Assembly (NCBI RefSeq): GCF_003286085.1
Contig: NW_020825298.1
Location: 2,232,001 to 2,296,000, forward strand
Length of the DNA: 64,000 nt
Direction of reading: 5' to 3'
Source: Drosophila persimilis
Taxonomy: Eukaryota > Arthropoda > Insecta > Diptera > Drosophilidae
Of this stretch, positions 36,008-48,134 are shown piece by piece. The notes beneath the pieces are model-generated. The model ran no database searches. It saw only the letters and a list, made by a program, of their open reading frames with translations, and was not told the origin of the DNA. Numbering within the stretch: the first letter of the stretch is position 1; each line of letters begins with the position of its first letter. The position numbers and the translations under genes were made by a program.

Positions 36008-39000
36008 GAAGCGTATATGCTGTGGGCTTGCCCTCTCGTATAAGTATATGTAAATCTCTTTATCCGTGGATGTGTACTAAGAAATAGCTTGAGTCTCAAG
36101 GAAAGGCTGTAAAAGAAGGTCACGCGTCAAAACGGATAAGATTTAATAGGCCATAGTCCCAAGAAGGGACTTCGGAATCCTATAATTTTGAGAAAGAGAA
36201 AAAGAGAGATCCCTGTCTGTCCAATTGATTTGCATATGTCGTATCGTGAGATTATTTTTAGAGTATTTTGAGCGTGTGCCTTGCCGCCGTTATTCTTGTC
36301 CTTTGCCTATTCCATTGCTGTACTCCTGTGGGTGAGAGAGTAGGTATCAGAGACCTCTCCCAAAGAGTAGCCCAAGAACGGGCCGATGGGAGGACCTATT
36401 CAAGGGGAATTTACTAATAAAGTGATGTGGATCCCATGTGGAACTCTTGGCTCTGCACGTTTGAATGCATACTGGCAGACGGATGGACCCTCGAAAGAGA
36501 GCAGCTGCGGTGAAGACGTCACCTTGGTCCTATATAAGTGTTGCTGAAAGCAGCCCAAATTCCAAGTCATCTTTCTTTATATGCCACATATGTTCTACAA
36601 CGCCTTTCTGGGCCTCATTTAAATAATATTAAGTGTAAATCAAAAATAATTTGTTTAAATTAACGAAAATATGGTTTTCATTAAACCAAACAAAAAGACG
36701 AAAACAGAAACCATGATAAATTATTCCACATGCTTTGGCGTTGGCTTTATTCAATCTTCATCACTTTCATCATTATTGAGGCCCTCGGAGAATCTTTATA
36801 TGTAAATTAACTTGATGGAGGCCTTCTCTGCCTCCCCTATCATTAAACGTTTTTAAAAAGCATTAAAACAACAGCCCCAGGTTTATTTGCAGTCGTTTTA
36901 ACTCTTTCGGGGCCCCCCGGACTCCGACCCCCTATGGTAAAATTTGCGGTTAAAGCAAATATTTGCTGCACAAAATAAGCAAATTATATATATTTATGTG
37001 GGGGCCCATTAACAATTAATTACAATTGCCGAACGACAAGCGACGACCGCCGACCGCTGGCCGATGGCCGATGGCCAGTGACCATCGCTTGTCGATGCTG
37101 ACGATGATGATGATGATAACGTGGCACATACGCCCCGTTGAACGTGGCTAATATAATTTAAATATTGATTTATTCTCCTTCCTTCCCATTTTCCCTTCAC
37201 GCTCGCCTTTGTGTCATGGCTGCTTTTTTATGTGGCTTTCTTGTGGCCAATTTTTATGAGTTTACTCGTAGTTAGGCTACAACTTGAGGTTCAGCTGGAA
37301 ACGGGGCTTAAACCGGCAGAAGAGAGTGGGAGAGAGCGGAGTGGGTGTGGTCTGGGTGGCACCTTCGTGTGTAAATCAGCATAAATCCTGTTGTTTAATT
37401 TGCTTACCGAATTGGGTCATTAGCGATGATTTTACAATGCCATAAAAAACATATATATATATATATTTACAGAGAGAGAGAACGACGTTAACGACTTGGG
37501 CCCTGGTGGTCCTGAAATAGGTTAAGGCGGTTACCACACTAAGAAAACGCCTCGGAAAAGTCTATTAGATTCTCAGAGTGTGGAATGCCTAATATACAGA
37601 CATTGTTTTTGAGCATCCAAGCAGAAAATTAGGGGAAAATTAATGGTTTTTAAGAGAATTTCGGGGAAAATATAGCAGCAGATGGGGACTTTATATCCCA
37701 ATTTAGGCGCTAAAATATATCCCATGTAAATTAAGGCAATTCTAGATTGAAAGGAGACTTTTTGCCTGCAATATGTGATTCTATGGATGGAATGATACCG
37801 AACTTAAACCCAACCGAACTGCATGTCGTTTCTCTCAGTGAACATCTACCCTTCTACTACAGGGTGGACGACTATCGAAACGTTTAACCCACAAGTTTCG
37901 CTCCACTAAATGTTCACAGCTGCCGCCAAACAGATAACGAGGAAAATACTCCCGTACTCGTCCGAGCGACTGGTACGAGTACTCTCACACATGATCATCA
38001 ATTAGAACGCCTGGGGGCACAAACAAATTTGCGTGCATCATCATTTATCATACAAAATATATGAATGCCTTTCCCAGTCATCATCCAGCCATCCATCCCC
38101 CCCAGCTGTGGCCGTTGCGAGAGTGTTTGCTCCATTTAAGAGCCAGAGCACAATAAACAATACTTTTTGTATAAATAAATAAGAAATTAAGTGAGGCAGA
38201 GGGAGTGCTGCGCTGCTAAATGATTTCCCAAGAATCGGAATGGCCCATTCCCATCCGAATTAGAGCTAAAGAGTCCCCCAAAAGCCTCAACAGAATGTAT
38301 CCTTCGAATATTATACAGAACGACTACTTATATTTAAGTGGCTGCTTAAAAAACGTTGACTCCCCACTTGCTGGGATTATTATCATTGTGATATTCGGTT
38401 GTTTATGATAATGATGGGGATGATGTCGGCACTTTTTCGACTTTTTCGTCAGTTTTTGACTTCCGTTGATCTGAAGAAAACAAAAGCAAGTGATTCCTTG
38501 CATCATTTATCATCGGTGGCGGTGGTACAGACTGATGTGTTCTCAAAAAACACAAAGTTTCGAGCTACCTCCCAACGATATATGGTCTGAGGCGATTACA
38601 GGGCAATTTCTGATAGAAGTAGGAATTTTCCTACCGAAACTTCACCGTAGAACAAATCTAATTAATAGTTCTCTGTTGGTGCCCCCTTTATTTAATGATT
38701 TTGGGAAATTTCCCATTCGATTGCCCATCATTTGGTTAAATGCGGTGATTTCTTACAGCTCTCTTCTATTCGCACATTCGATTGTGGTTTTTGTGTGAAA
38801 AGATTAATGGGAGGTGACCAAAAACCATATATCAAACAGGAGCACCCCACAGACAGAGGATTCCGAATTTATTCACATGAAAATCCTCTAATAAAAGTTG
38901 AATAAATCAAAATAAATATAGAGCTTGCTGCAATTTCTGTTATCAAATTTCCATAAATAAAAAATAAATATTGATTTTTCCTGAAATAAATAAATAGCAA

Positions 39001-40538
39001 CATTTTGTGTACTGATTTTTCTATATTTTAATTAACATTTCTTTTGATTTATTAGCCATAAAATAGGCTTATCTTTTGCTTATCAAATTATATACCATTT
39101 TCCTTAAGGCCAATCAGTCATTTATGCCTAAATGCTTTTCCCCTCTAGAGGCTAGGCTTTTGGCACTAGAAGAAGTTCCTTCCGCACATATTAATTAACA
39201 GACAGACTGGAGGAACAGGAAGAAGTTTTCGGCCATTGTCGTAAAATGCTCAGACATGCAAGCAATTTGTATTATGCTTAAGGTGATTTTCATCCACACC
39301 CACGTGACTCCCACAAGCCACGTCTGAGAGACGGACAGACAGGTATAGGGATGGGCCATAGCCTCACCCAGCAGAATTTTATTGCCTGGCCGCGAAGTTT
39401 GTTAACCCTTTTCAGTAGATATAAACCTCTTCTTCTGCTCTGTTCTCTTCTCTTTTTTTTTTGTCTTTTTGCTAACCGAAAGAAAAGTTCACTTTCAGCC
39501 GGAAGTTGTTTCAGACTCTGGGGTTTGGCCACACCAAATTCTGACTCATTCCCTTATTCCGCCCGGGCTCCATTCGGGCCCTGTTCTGTGCAGGCGTGGA
39601 GCTGCTAAGTCCATGGGCTTGTGAGTTGGGCCAAGAGATTAGCTGATTTATACGCAGATTTTGTACTTGTTAAATGGTCTGCTTAGGTGTCGCTTGTTCT
39701 CGCCTGAGCCTCAGCTCTGGAGGTACTTCTTTGGGGTGGGGTTGGGGGTAGAGGAATTTGGTTTTTAATTGAAATTTTGAGCTGCTATTGTTTTCTATAG
39801 AACTGGATGGGTTTCTTTGGCTTGATTAATAAACCTAATTGTTTCCTGTTATGATTTGGTGTCTACAAAATAAATTGAAAATTATTTGATTCTCTTAATA
39901 AATATCCATCTTTTATTCATTCACATAAAATACAAAAAATGTATCACAAATTCCACGCATTCTAATGTACTTCGGATTAATCTGGGCTTCAGATAGTTTT
40001 TTGGTTTTTTCTTTTTTTAATGCGTAATTTTTTAATCATTTTCTCTCGAGATAAACTTCACATAAATCCATTAATAAGAGATTGTAACGAAAATGGTTTT
40101 CGATACGCTTCAGCTGGCATTATTATCGAAAGGAGGCTGCACCCCGACATACACACGGATCGGACTTATCGAACAACCTATAGATCATGGGCTTAATGGC
40201 AGCTCAAAGATATCGCAAGAATTTTACACAATTAATCGAAGAAAACTGAAGGAAAAATATTTATCATGCTGTATTAATCAATTTCATATGCCTCAAAAAA
40301 GGGATCGGGCTCTGGGCTCTGGGCCACAACGGAGTTTGTCTAATAAAAAGCTGTCTCGCATGTGATATACGCTCCCGATAAAAAGAAACGAAACGAAACG
40401 AAAGACGAAAGTAAGGCGACGGCGACATGCAGCACGGAAGGTTGCAGCACCCGCACGACAAAACCCACTCGAGATGTGGCATAAAGCCGATGGTTTGGGG
40501 CAGGGGGCAGGCCAGCGGCTTCTTTTTCGTTTCTTTGG

Positions 40539-40659
40539 TATACCCTGGCTGAGAGGGTATGCTGGCTTTTGGGTGGCACACTTCCTGTGTGTCTTTTGAA
40601 CAGCCTAAAGAGATGCTTGTCTATAGCCCTGTGTGTATCCAAGGGTATCTAGAACTTCG
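40539..40659. mobile_element. Possible DINE/INE-type element fragment
   Basis: The segment opens with TATACCCTGGCTGAGAGGGT, an inverted ATACCC/GGGTAT pair, and ends AAGGGTATCTAGAACTTCG. This ACCC...GGGTAT...CTTCG grammar is typical of degraded DINE-1/INE-1 (Helitron-like) copies in Drosophila. There is no coding capacity. Confidence 0.4.
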
Positions 40660-42024
40660 TTCTGCTTACCCATCCACCGTCTTTTCTTTCGTGTTTCTTG
40701 GTCAAACATTTCGGTTAGGCACGCTAGCCCGAAACGCGGGGGAAACGGGGCCAAACCCCGAAAAACACTGCGGCAGGAGGAAGGGTAAGAAATTTTCAAA
40801 AAGTCATCATTAACCATTAGCGACGTCATCGATTCCATTCGCTTGGGGTCGGGTCGGGTCGGTTCGGGTCTCTCTCGATGTCGATGTCGATGCTTCTGCT
40901 GCTGCTGTTGTTGCTGTTGTTTCGCCTAATTAATTGTTAATTAATTAACATAGATACAATGTGCGGTGTCGTCTATGTGCCTTTGTGTGTGCGTGCAATG
41001 GGATACGAAACAACATTTTCACGGCTGCTGTTCATTGTTGTCATAATTTTCGGTTTTTTCGATACGAAAATTGTTTAGTTTTTAGTTTTTAGTTTTGAAA
41101 TGCATGCAGCACGCACTGGCGCCAAAAAAAAAAACAAAATGTTAAACAAAACGCAACGAAACGAACCACAAAAACCCAACGAATTTCATTTGCGTGTCTT
41201 TCCTTTTGTTTCGTGCCCCGGGACGTTGCACGCGACCAATGGAAAACCCACACAGCAGCGGTTGTCGTTGACCACAACAAAGTCAGGCCCTGAAGTGAGG
41301 GGGATCCCCCCTCCCCCTGCCACGATCCGATCCCATATCAAGGTAACAAATTATTCGGGGGCCCCCTATTTTTTTTCTTGCGGGAATGAAGTGTTTGGCC
41401 AAGTGATGAGCAAATTAGCTGAAATTGAGCAGGGTGGCAGCCAAATTATAAAGTACTTTGACGGCCCATAGGGTACCACTGTGTGTCAATAGAAAATCGT
41501 TGTTGTTGGTTCACATTTGAGGTTGATGAGGGATAACGGGAACATTTTTAAAGAATTCTTAGAAGAAAGTATGGCAGGTGGTATAGAAATTTCCATAATT
41601 AGACGGGGAACGGATTGGTTTCTATGTTTAGAGTCATAAAAGATTAATAGCAAGGCTTCCATCTTCCTTTTCTTCCTTGCAGATCGAACTTTCGAAGACC
41701 CTGGAATGCGTTTGAATCCCAAAACTCAATCTTTGCCTCAAAGTTTAGAAGTTCTAGTTCTTTTAGCTGTCATTTACATATTTATCTGTCCGATAATTAT
41801 GTTATTCTCAGTGTATTTTGATCTCTACGAGATTCTTCGCAGGGCTATCTTCCGTTTTCCTCTTTACCATTTACCGTTTCTTATTGTGTTAGTGAGAGAG
41901 TGCGTAAGGAGAGAGAATACTCGCTCAGAGAGGATCAAAAGGAACAAGAGGAAGAGAGCGTGAACGTATTCCTCTGTGTGGGTTAAACAGAGAAAGAACG
42001 ACATGGTACCCAGCAAACCAAACG

Positions 42025-42217
42025 CTCACAAATCATATCGCATACGAGTCAAATGCGAGACTTAACCCGACAAAACGCTCGCATTCGGACCCGCATATGA
42101 TAGAAATATGATACTTGTGTCGTTCAGTTTGTGGCAGTGAAAGTCTCATTTCGTTTGCGAGCCTTTTGCGAGCCTTGTGCGAAACGTTTGCGAGCCTTTT
42201 GCGATATCATTTGAGAG
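42025..42217. mobile_element. Short element with 18-bp imperfect terminal inverted repeats
   Basis: CTCACAAATCATATCGCA at 42025-42042 is mirrored by the reverse complement CTCTCAAATGATATCGCA at 42217-42200, 16 of 18 matching. CCAAAC lies outside both ends. Inside the right half are three copies of TTTGCGAGCC and related TGCGA words; the left half carries the complementary TCGCA words. The arrangement fits a MITE-like foldback element of about 190 bp, with no coding capacity. Confidence 0.45.
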
Positions 42218-42652
42218 ATGGTTTGGCAATGATCCGAGAGGCAATGCTCAACAAAAACACCTCAGATTACACTACTCGAACGAATCCCCTCAATTATCTG
42301 ACGAGCATAAATGAATCTCTCACTTAAAACAGACACTTCAAGAATGATTACTCCAACAGATATCCGGCAGATATCATAAGCATTAGGCAAAAACTGTAGC
42401 ATTAGTCGGATGAGTGCCTAGGCAGTGGCAATCCACCAAGCCGACCAGTACATAGTAAAGTCATTGTCATTTTGTGCCCAGCAGATACAAAGATACATAT
42501 TTGTGGCACCATGTTCGGGGGCATTTACCGCACGCAACATTCAAATCAACATTTTGTGGCCAGAGATTGGAGGCCCGAAAACCAGTTACAGTTACAACAA
42601 CAGGCCGCATTGGCAATCTGCCCATAACTGTAACTATGGCCAGACACAGGCT

Positions 42653-42680
42653 CAGATACAGATACAGATACAGATACAGA
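42653..42680. repeat. (GATACA)n hexamer tandem
   Basis: About four and a half units. A related GATACA/GCTACA array lies at about 42776-42803. Confidence 0.85.
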
Positions 42681-45600
42681 GTATCTCTAGATGAGGCTTG
42701 CGGCCCAAAGCCATCATCAGGGAACCACAATGATGACGACGACGATGCCTGTTGATACTGATGATGTCCAGCAGATACAGATACAGCTACAGCTACAGAT
42801 ACATGTGTATCTTTTGTGTCCATCCAGGGGGCTGGGGCTGTGGCTTTGGCCCTCTTGTGTATCTAGTTATTATTGAAATTAAATTACCCTTAATTGAATC
42901 AGAAATGCTCAATAAAATCGCATGCCGACAACTATTTGTTGTTTCGGGCTTTGATGGGCTCCGCTCTGACCCGTCGGCAATCGTCGGCGTTCCCCCGTCA
43001 ATTTGTTGTTTTCGGATTTCTTTTGTAATTTGCATATCCATGGCAAAATTTTCATTTTCATTTTTGGACTGTATCTCTTTGTTGGATTTCTCGATAGGGC
43101 AGGCTTATTTATTTAAACAAAATGCAAATCGAATTAATTGTTGTTATTCCTCTTAGATCGGTTATCGCTTAATATAGCAATTTGTCTCTGTCCCCGATTG
43201 TCTCTGTTGGTGATATAAATCTCAGTGATTTTACTCCGATATGGGAATGTGGAAAGTGCGCTTTTTCTGGTGGTGGGAGAGGGGGGGCCACAAGGTATGC
43301 TAAATATGCCATTCATTTTCTAGATAAATCATTGACTAACTTCTGAATCTGCTTAGTTTGTATGAGAATAAGATATTTAGCTATCTGATTGTATCATTTA
43401 TGTATCCATCACTGACTACCACTGAGAATCCGCAAGATATATAACTATCTGAGGGACATATCTTGTAGATTTATCACTCAAGTGGCGTCTGATGTTTTCC
43501 TAGGCGAGTATGCCACATCTTTATCAAGATCTTTCGACTTCAACCTGTTTTTTAACCAAAACTATTCCTAAATATACCTGACTAAAGTTCTCATTGGAAC
43601 CTATGAAATTATGTCCAAAATATGGGACAGATCTATTCGAACATGATACTTTCTTTCTTCATTATATAACAGCAATCCAAAAAATGTATCTTCATGGCGT
43701 TCCTTAGCTTCCCAAACATTCCAAGATGCCTCTACTTGAGCTACTTCATTCCTAAAATTCCCATCATAATGTTACGCTATTGATCTGCCCTCCGATCGCT
43801 TTGATCTCTCCTGTCTCATGTCTTTTGATTTGCTGTGATTCTTAGAACTTGTTACTCAATAACTTCTTGAGCTTCTTCGAGGCACTTATCATTCCGATAT
43901 GCTCTCGGTGAACCAGTCGATCCTCAGGCACTCTTGGCCCTAATTACCTAATTGATCGATCTATTTCCATTGCTCTCTGTCACTCTACTTCGTTGGGCTT
44001 AGTGTCGGGGCTCGTTAGGCCAACTAATTCCACTTCGATTTCCATTTAAGCACTTTGGAAAAGGCACGTTTTATTTTTCACATGAACAATTGACGGCAAA
44101 TGGAGAAGATCATCGCTTCACTCGACTGAAATCAAAGCCAAATCAAATCAGCGACAAGTCAAAAGCTAATTAACTAGAAAATGCGAAAAGAAACAGCGAA
44201 CAAGATCAAACCCAGAGACAGAGATCGCTGTGAATGGATGGGATGGGATCGGATGGGATGCGATGAAGGGGTGCTCAATGAAGAGTGATGATCGTGGCGG
44301 TAGTGGTAGTGGTACCGCGAGAGTCAAAAGTAAATTACATGCGAACATGAAAGATGCAGATAAAACATGCCAAACAAAATAAACCTCAAGCGAACAAACA
44401 GCAACAACAGCAATGACATTAAGCATTTAGCCGAGCAGAAAGCAGCCAGCCAGCGAGCAGCGAATTGATGATCAGTCAGTGATCTATGTTGGCCCCAATG
44501 GATGATGCTTGGTGCTTGGATGGTTGTTTGGTTGCCTGCTTTCTTGGCTGTGCCTCATGTTATTATGTATGCCAAACAGAGTCACAACAAGTTGACGACA
44601 TGAAAAGAGCTACAAATAAATAAATAAATGGCCGGGCCATGGGAGATCGAATCCGACCAGAGCTCGGAGGATCGTTTCCATCCATCGTTTCGATCCTACG
44701 GTCTGGTCTGGTCTGTCAGCCTAGCTCTGCTCTACCATCTTCCCTCTTCCACCTTCCATCTGTGCCGCATAGTTTGGCGTGCCTTCAATCAGAGAGAATC
44801 CTCTGAAACTACAGTGCGTATTCGATGGAGGGGAATGCACACATTCGGAATACACTCCTTCTTATAAATAGGATTCCTTTCTTCAACGGAGTGATATTTG
44901 CAGGGCTATATAATGGATAGATTATGCCAATAAACATATGTTTACTGAATACAGTCTTTTTCTATAATTTTCACTCGTTAAACGGATACATAACCATACA
45001 ATCATGGCCAGATTCTATGATCTGTGTTCAAAGACTCTTTTACTCTTTAGCCGCTCATCCACTCCATCGAGCATTCACTGTAGGTCTGTAGTGTGTCTTC
45101 CCTGGAAACTGTTTAGCGTTTTTAAAGTGCTCTCTGTCGGTGCTTAGTCGATGGGGCAACAAAACTTGTCAGAAATCTTTTGACCATAAATCCATACGCA
45201 ACATTTCCCACCAACACAGAGACAGAGAGGGAGTCAGAGAGGGGGGGGAGGAAGAACAATTTAAAAATTGTCTTAGAACACGGCTCTAGTGGTTCCTCCA
45301 GAGTCTGATACGGATTCTGCTTGCTCCTGGCCCACCATAAAAGGTCGCACTGCATTCTGGGCAAACACTTGTGAACCCGTTTCTGTGTTGTGTGTTAGCC
45401 TTGGCCCGTTTTGGTCGTCTGGGGTCTGGTAATTGCCCCCAAGATTTATTTGCACGCCCGCACCACACAACAGACTGGATGGAAGCGGGACGGGACGGGC
45501 CTGTAGGACTGGTTGAGGTTGAGGTTGACGTTGTGGAGGCTGCAAAAAGCATTCTTTATGCCTGTAAGTCTCCTTAACTCTTGCCATATACGAGTATATC

Positions 45601-46615
45601 CGTATCTCTTAGTCGGTGCCACTCCAGGCCAAACGCGAGCGTGACTTGGATCTTTTCTTCTTCGTTTTTGGTCGCTGCTTAGCACAAAAAGATTCTCACG
45701 AGCCTCGGCCTAGCGGCTCCTCCAAATTGGTTGACAAACTGGTCGACTCTGCTCATATAAGCCGGGCATATTTGCATAAATATGTATCTGTATCTGTGAG
45801 TGTGTGTGCAGCTGAATCTGTGGCTGTGGATGGTCATATATACCTTCCCTTTTTGTCTAAGTAATTGCTTTTGTGGCACGTCTTTAATATGTTTATTGGC
45901 CAAGCAGGAACGAGCAGAGAGCCCACAGAACTGTTGCACTCGAACGTGCAGGCCCTCGGGGGGACATTGCTACCGATAGAGCCGGGAATTAAGTGGTAGC
46001 CAAATGTGCTTAAGCCTGCCACCGAGTTCCCCCGTCTTCCGTGAGTCGTGGCCATGGGTTTGCCAGCGAATTAGCCCTAGCATTGACTTTGGAATTCCAT
46101 TCCTCTCGATTTTCGATTGTGAGAGAATGCCCTAGGAGGTGTTGCATCCGAATAGAGTCGTTCCCGGCTCTGGCAGATTATTGAAATGTAGACCTCAAGA
46201 AAGCTGTTTCGATTGCCCGACTGTTGACTGTTGACTATTGACTGGCTTTGAATGGGAAAGTGTGGACTATGGAAAGTAAATCTTTTTTAAATCTTTGTTT
46301 GGCTTCCATGTAGAAGATTTAGTTGTAGTTCTTAGATCATTCTCACAGCTGTAGGGTATTTGTAATTGACGGATTTATAGCTAATGGTTATGACTATCGA
46401 TCCCTGCATGACGCCACAATATTTAATACTCTTTAATTAATTTGAATCACTAAAAAACCGAGTGCGGGCACAGCGGATTATTATATTTCTTGCTCATTCT
46501 CTCTAATAGAAAACCAAACAGGGAGTGAGCGAGAAAAAAAACAGAAATTTTCGATGGTGAGCTTTATAGAAGTTCAATGTTTTCTTTTTGGTTTTAAGAT
46601 ACTTTTAATACTTAC

Positions 46616-46653
46616 CGGTACAGATACCGATGCAAATATAGGCCAAAGAATGC
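46616..46653 (-). CDS. Candidate 38-nt exon 2 of a small membrane-protein gene
   Basis: A consensus donor (CCG|GTAAGT) lies 38 nt after a moderate acceptor (CATTGTTCAG). In the frame set by the candidate exon at 51317-51362 it encodes HSLAYICIGICT, continuing a hydrophobic stretch, and it hands over in phase to the exon at 35832. All three frames of such a short segment are open, so the frame agreement alone is weak evidence. It may equally be a non-coding leader exon or chance. Confidence 0.3.
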
Positions 46654-47310
46654 CTGAACAATGTTTCTCGAATCCGAATAGATTTTTATATAATTTTTAA
46701 AATATTTCTATACTTCTAAGTATATAAGAAACCTTCCTTATTTGAATTTTAGCATGAGTTATATGATAATTTTCCATAACTGATGGTTTTCTTCTCACAA
46801 AACTTCTGTTTCAGAATAATTGACACTTTTATCTGACACTTGCCCCCCAAGTATCTACACTTATGTACATGCAATACGTATGTGCATCTCTCTGTATATG
46901 CCACATCCAATCAATCCAAGACTTAAGCAGTCCCCATCTGTAGCTGCTCTTTCGAGATCTGTTTTGCGGCACTTCCAACAGAACTTGCTTAATGAACTCG
47001 AAAATGCATTTCAGCACAAAACTGAAGAACCGAAGAGCCAAAGAACCGAAGCACTGCCTGCTGCAAAAAGCGTTTCGTATAAATAAACAGAAACATCCTA
47101 TCCTCCTTTGGAATGGCAAAATGTGAAGCGGAGCCGCACTGCGGGACCCTTTGGCGAAACTTCATTAAAGGGACGGAAGATGCTTGCGAAAAATTATGAA
47201 TTCAGTTGATTTATAAGTAGAGCATACACACGAGGGTACGTGGTGTGTGTAGAGCCATATAAAGAGTCTCACACAAGTGACAATCGGTGACAATTTCTCA
47301 TTTTAGAGAC

Positions 47311-47314
<4 letters not shown>

Positions 47315-47343
<29 letters not shown>
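47315..47343. repeat. (GA)n microsatellite
   Basis: About fourteen GA units, a possible GAGA-factor target. Confidence 0.9.
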
Positions 47344-47345
<2 letters not shown>

Positions 47346-48109
47346 TCAAAGTGATGAGCAATTGTGCAGAAGCGAAAGAGGCGGCAAAAACTTTACAAGA
47401 CAGCAGCAGGGGGGACTGAAGGTACAGTGGGACGGACAGTGACATGAACTGCCAGCTAATCGACGGCGAAATAAAAAACAAAAACGTGAACGTCAATGGC
47501 TTAACGTTAAAGGAGGACAACGCCAGACGCCAGGGAGGCAGGGTGGCAGAGGGGCAGAGGGGTAGGGAGTCGCGCACTGGAGAGGCTCTCTGACAAGGCG
47601 ACCCATTTGTTGTTTTCACTTGTGCACCATTTCACAGACACTTCACTTGCCAATCCCCACCCCCAGCCCCTCCCCCATACAGGCTCACAGAGCGGGGGCA
47701 AGTGAGAGCGCGGCCAGGGGGCCATATATAGGGGCTTAGGGTTTTTGAATACCCTACTATGGACAGGGGAATAGTTTATCTGGATTGGGGAACTTCTTTT
47801 ATGGGGTTTGTGCTGTTCTGATAGAGAAGGTGCTACTGAAACGCAGAACAGAATCGAATATTTCATCACATAAGCCCCCATTCCAGCAGAGAGGAGCGAA
47901 AGATCTCAGTGGAAAGCAGCTTCATCTACCGAAGGGTCTCACAAAGGCACAAATATCCCCCTAATTATAGAGTACTCCCCACTTCGTTGTACTTCTTTCT
48001 CTAGGCTTTTCCTTTCCTACAAACACGGATTTGTCTCTGTTTTGTTGCTGCTGTCGCACCGTCTCCAAAGAACATTAAACGTGCATGTAAGGCAATAACT
48101 ACTATTACG

Positions 48110-48134
48110 AGAGAGAGAGAGAGAGAGAGAGAGA
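48110..48134. repeat. (GA)n microsatellite
   Basis: About twelve uninterrupted GA units. Confidence 0.9.

Noticed and set aside
37408-37511. 104-nt minus-strand segment with acceptor CTATTTCAG and donor TTCG|GTAAGC
   Set aside because: The interior is an AT dinucleotide run plus a GA run, poor material for a conserved exon.
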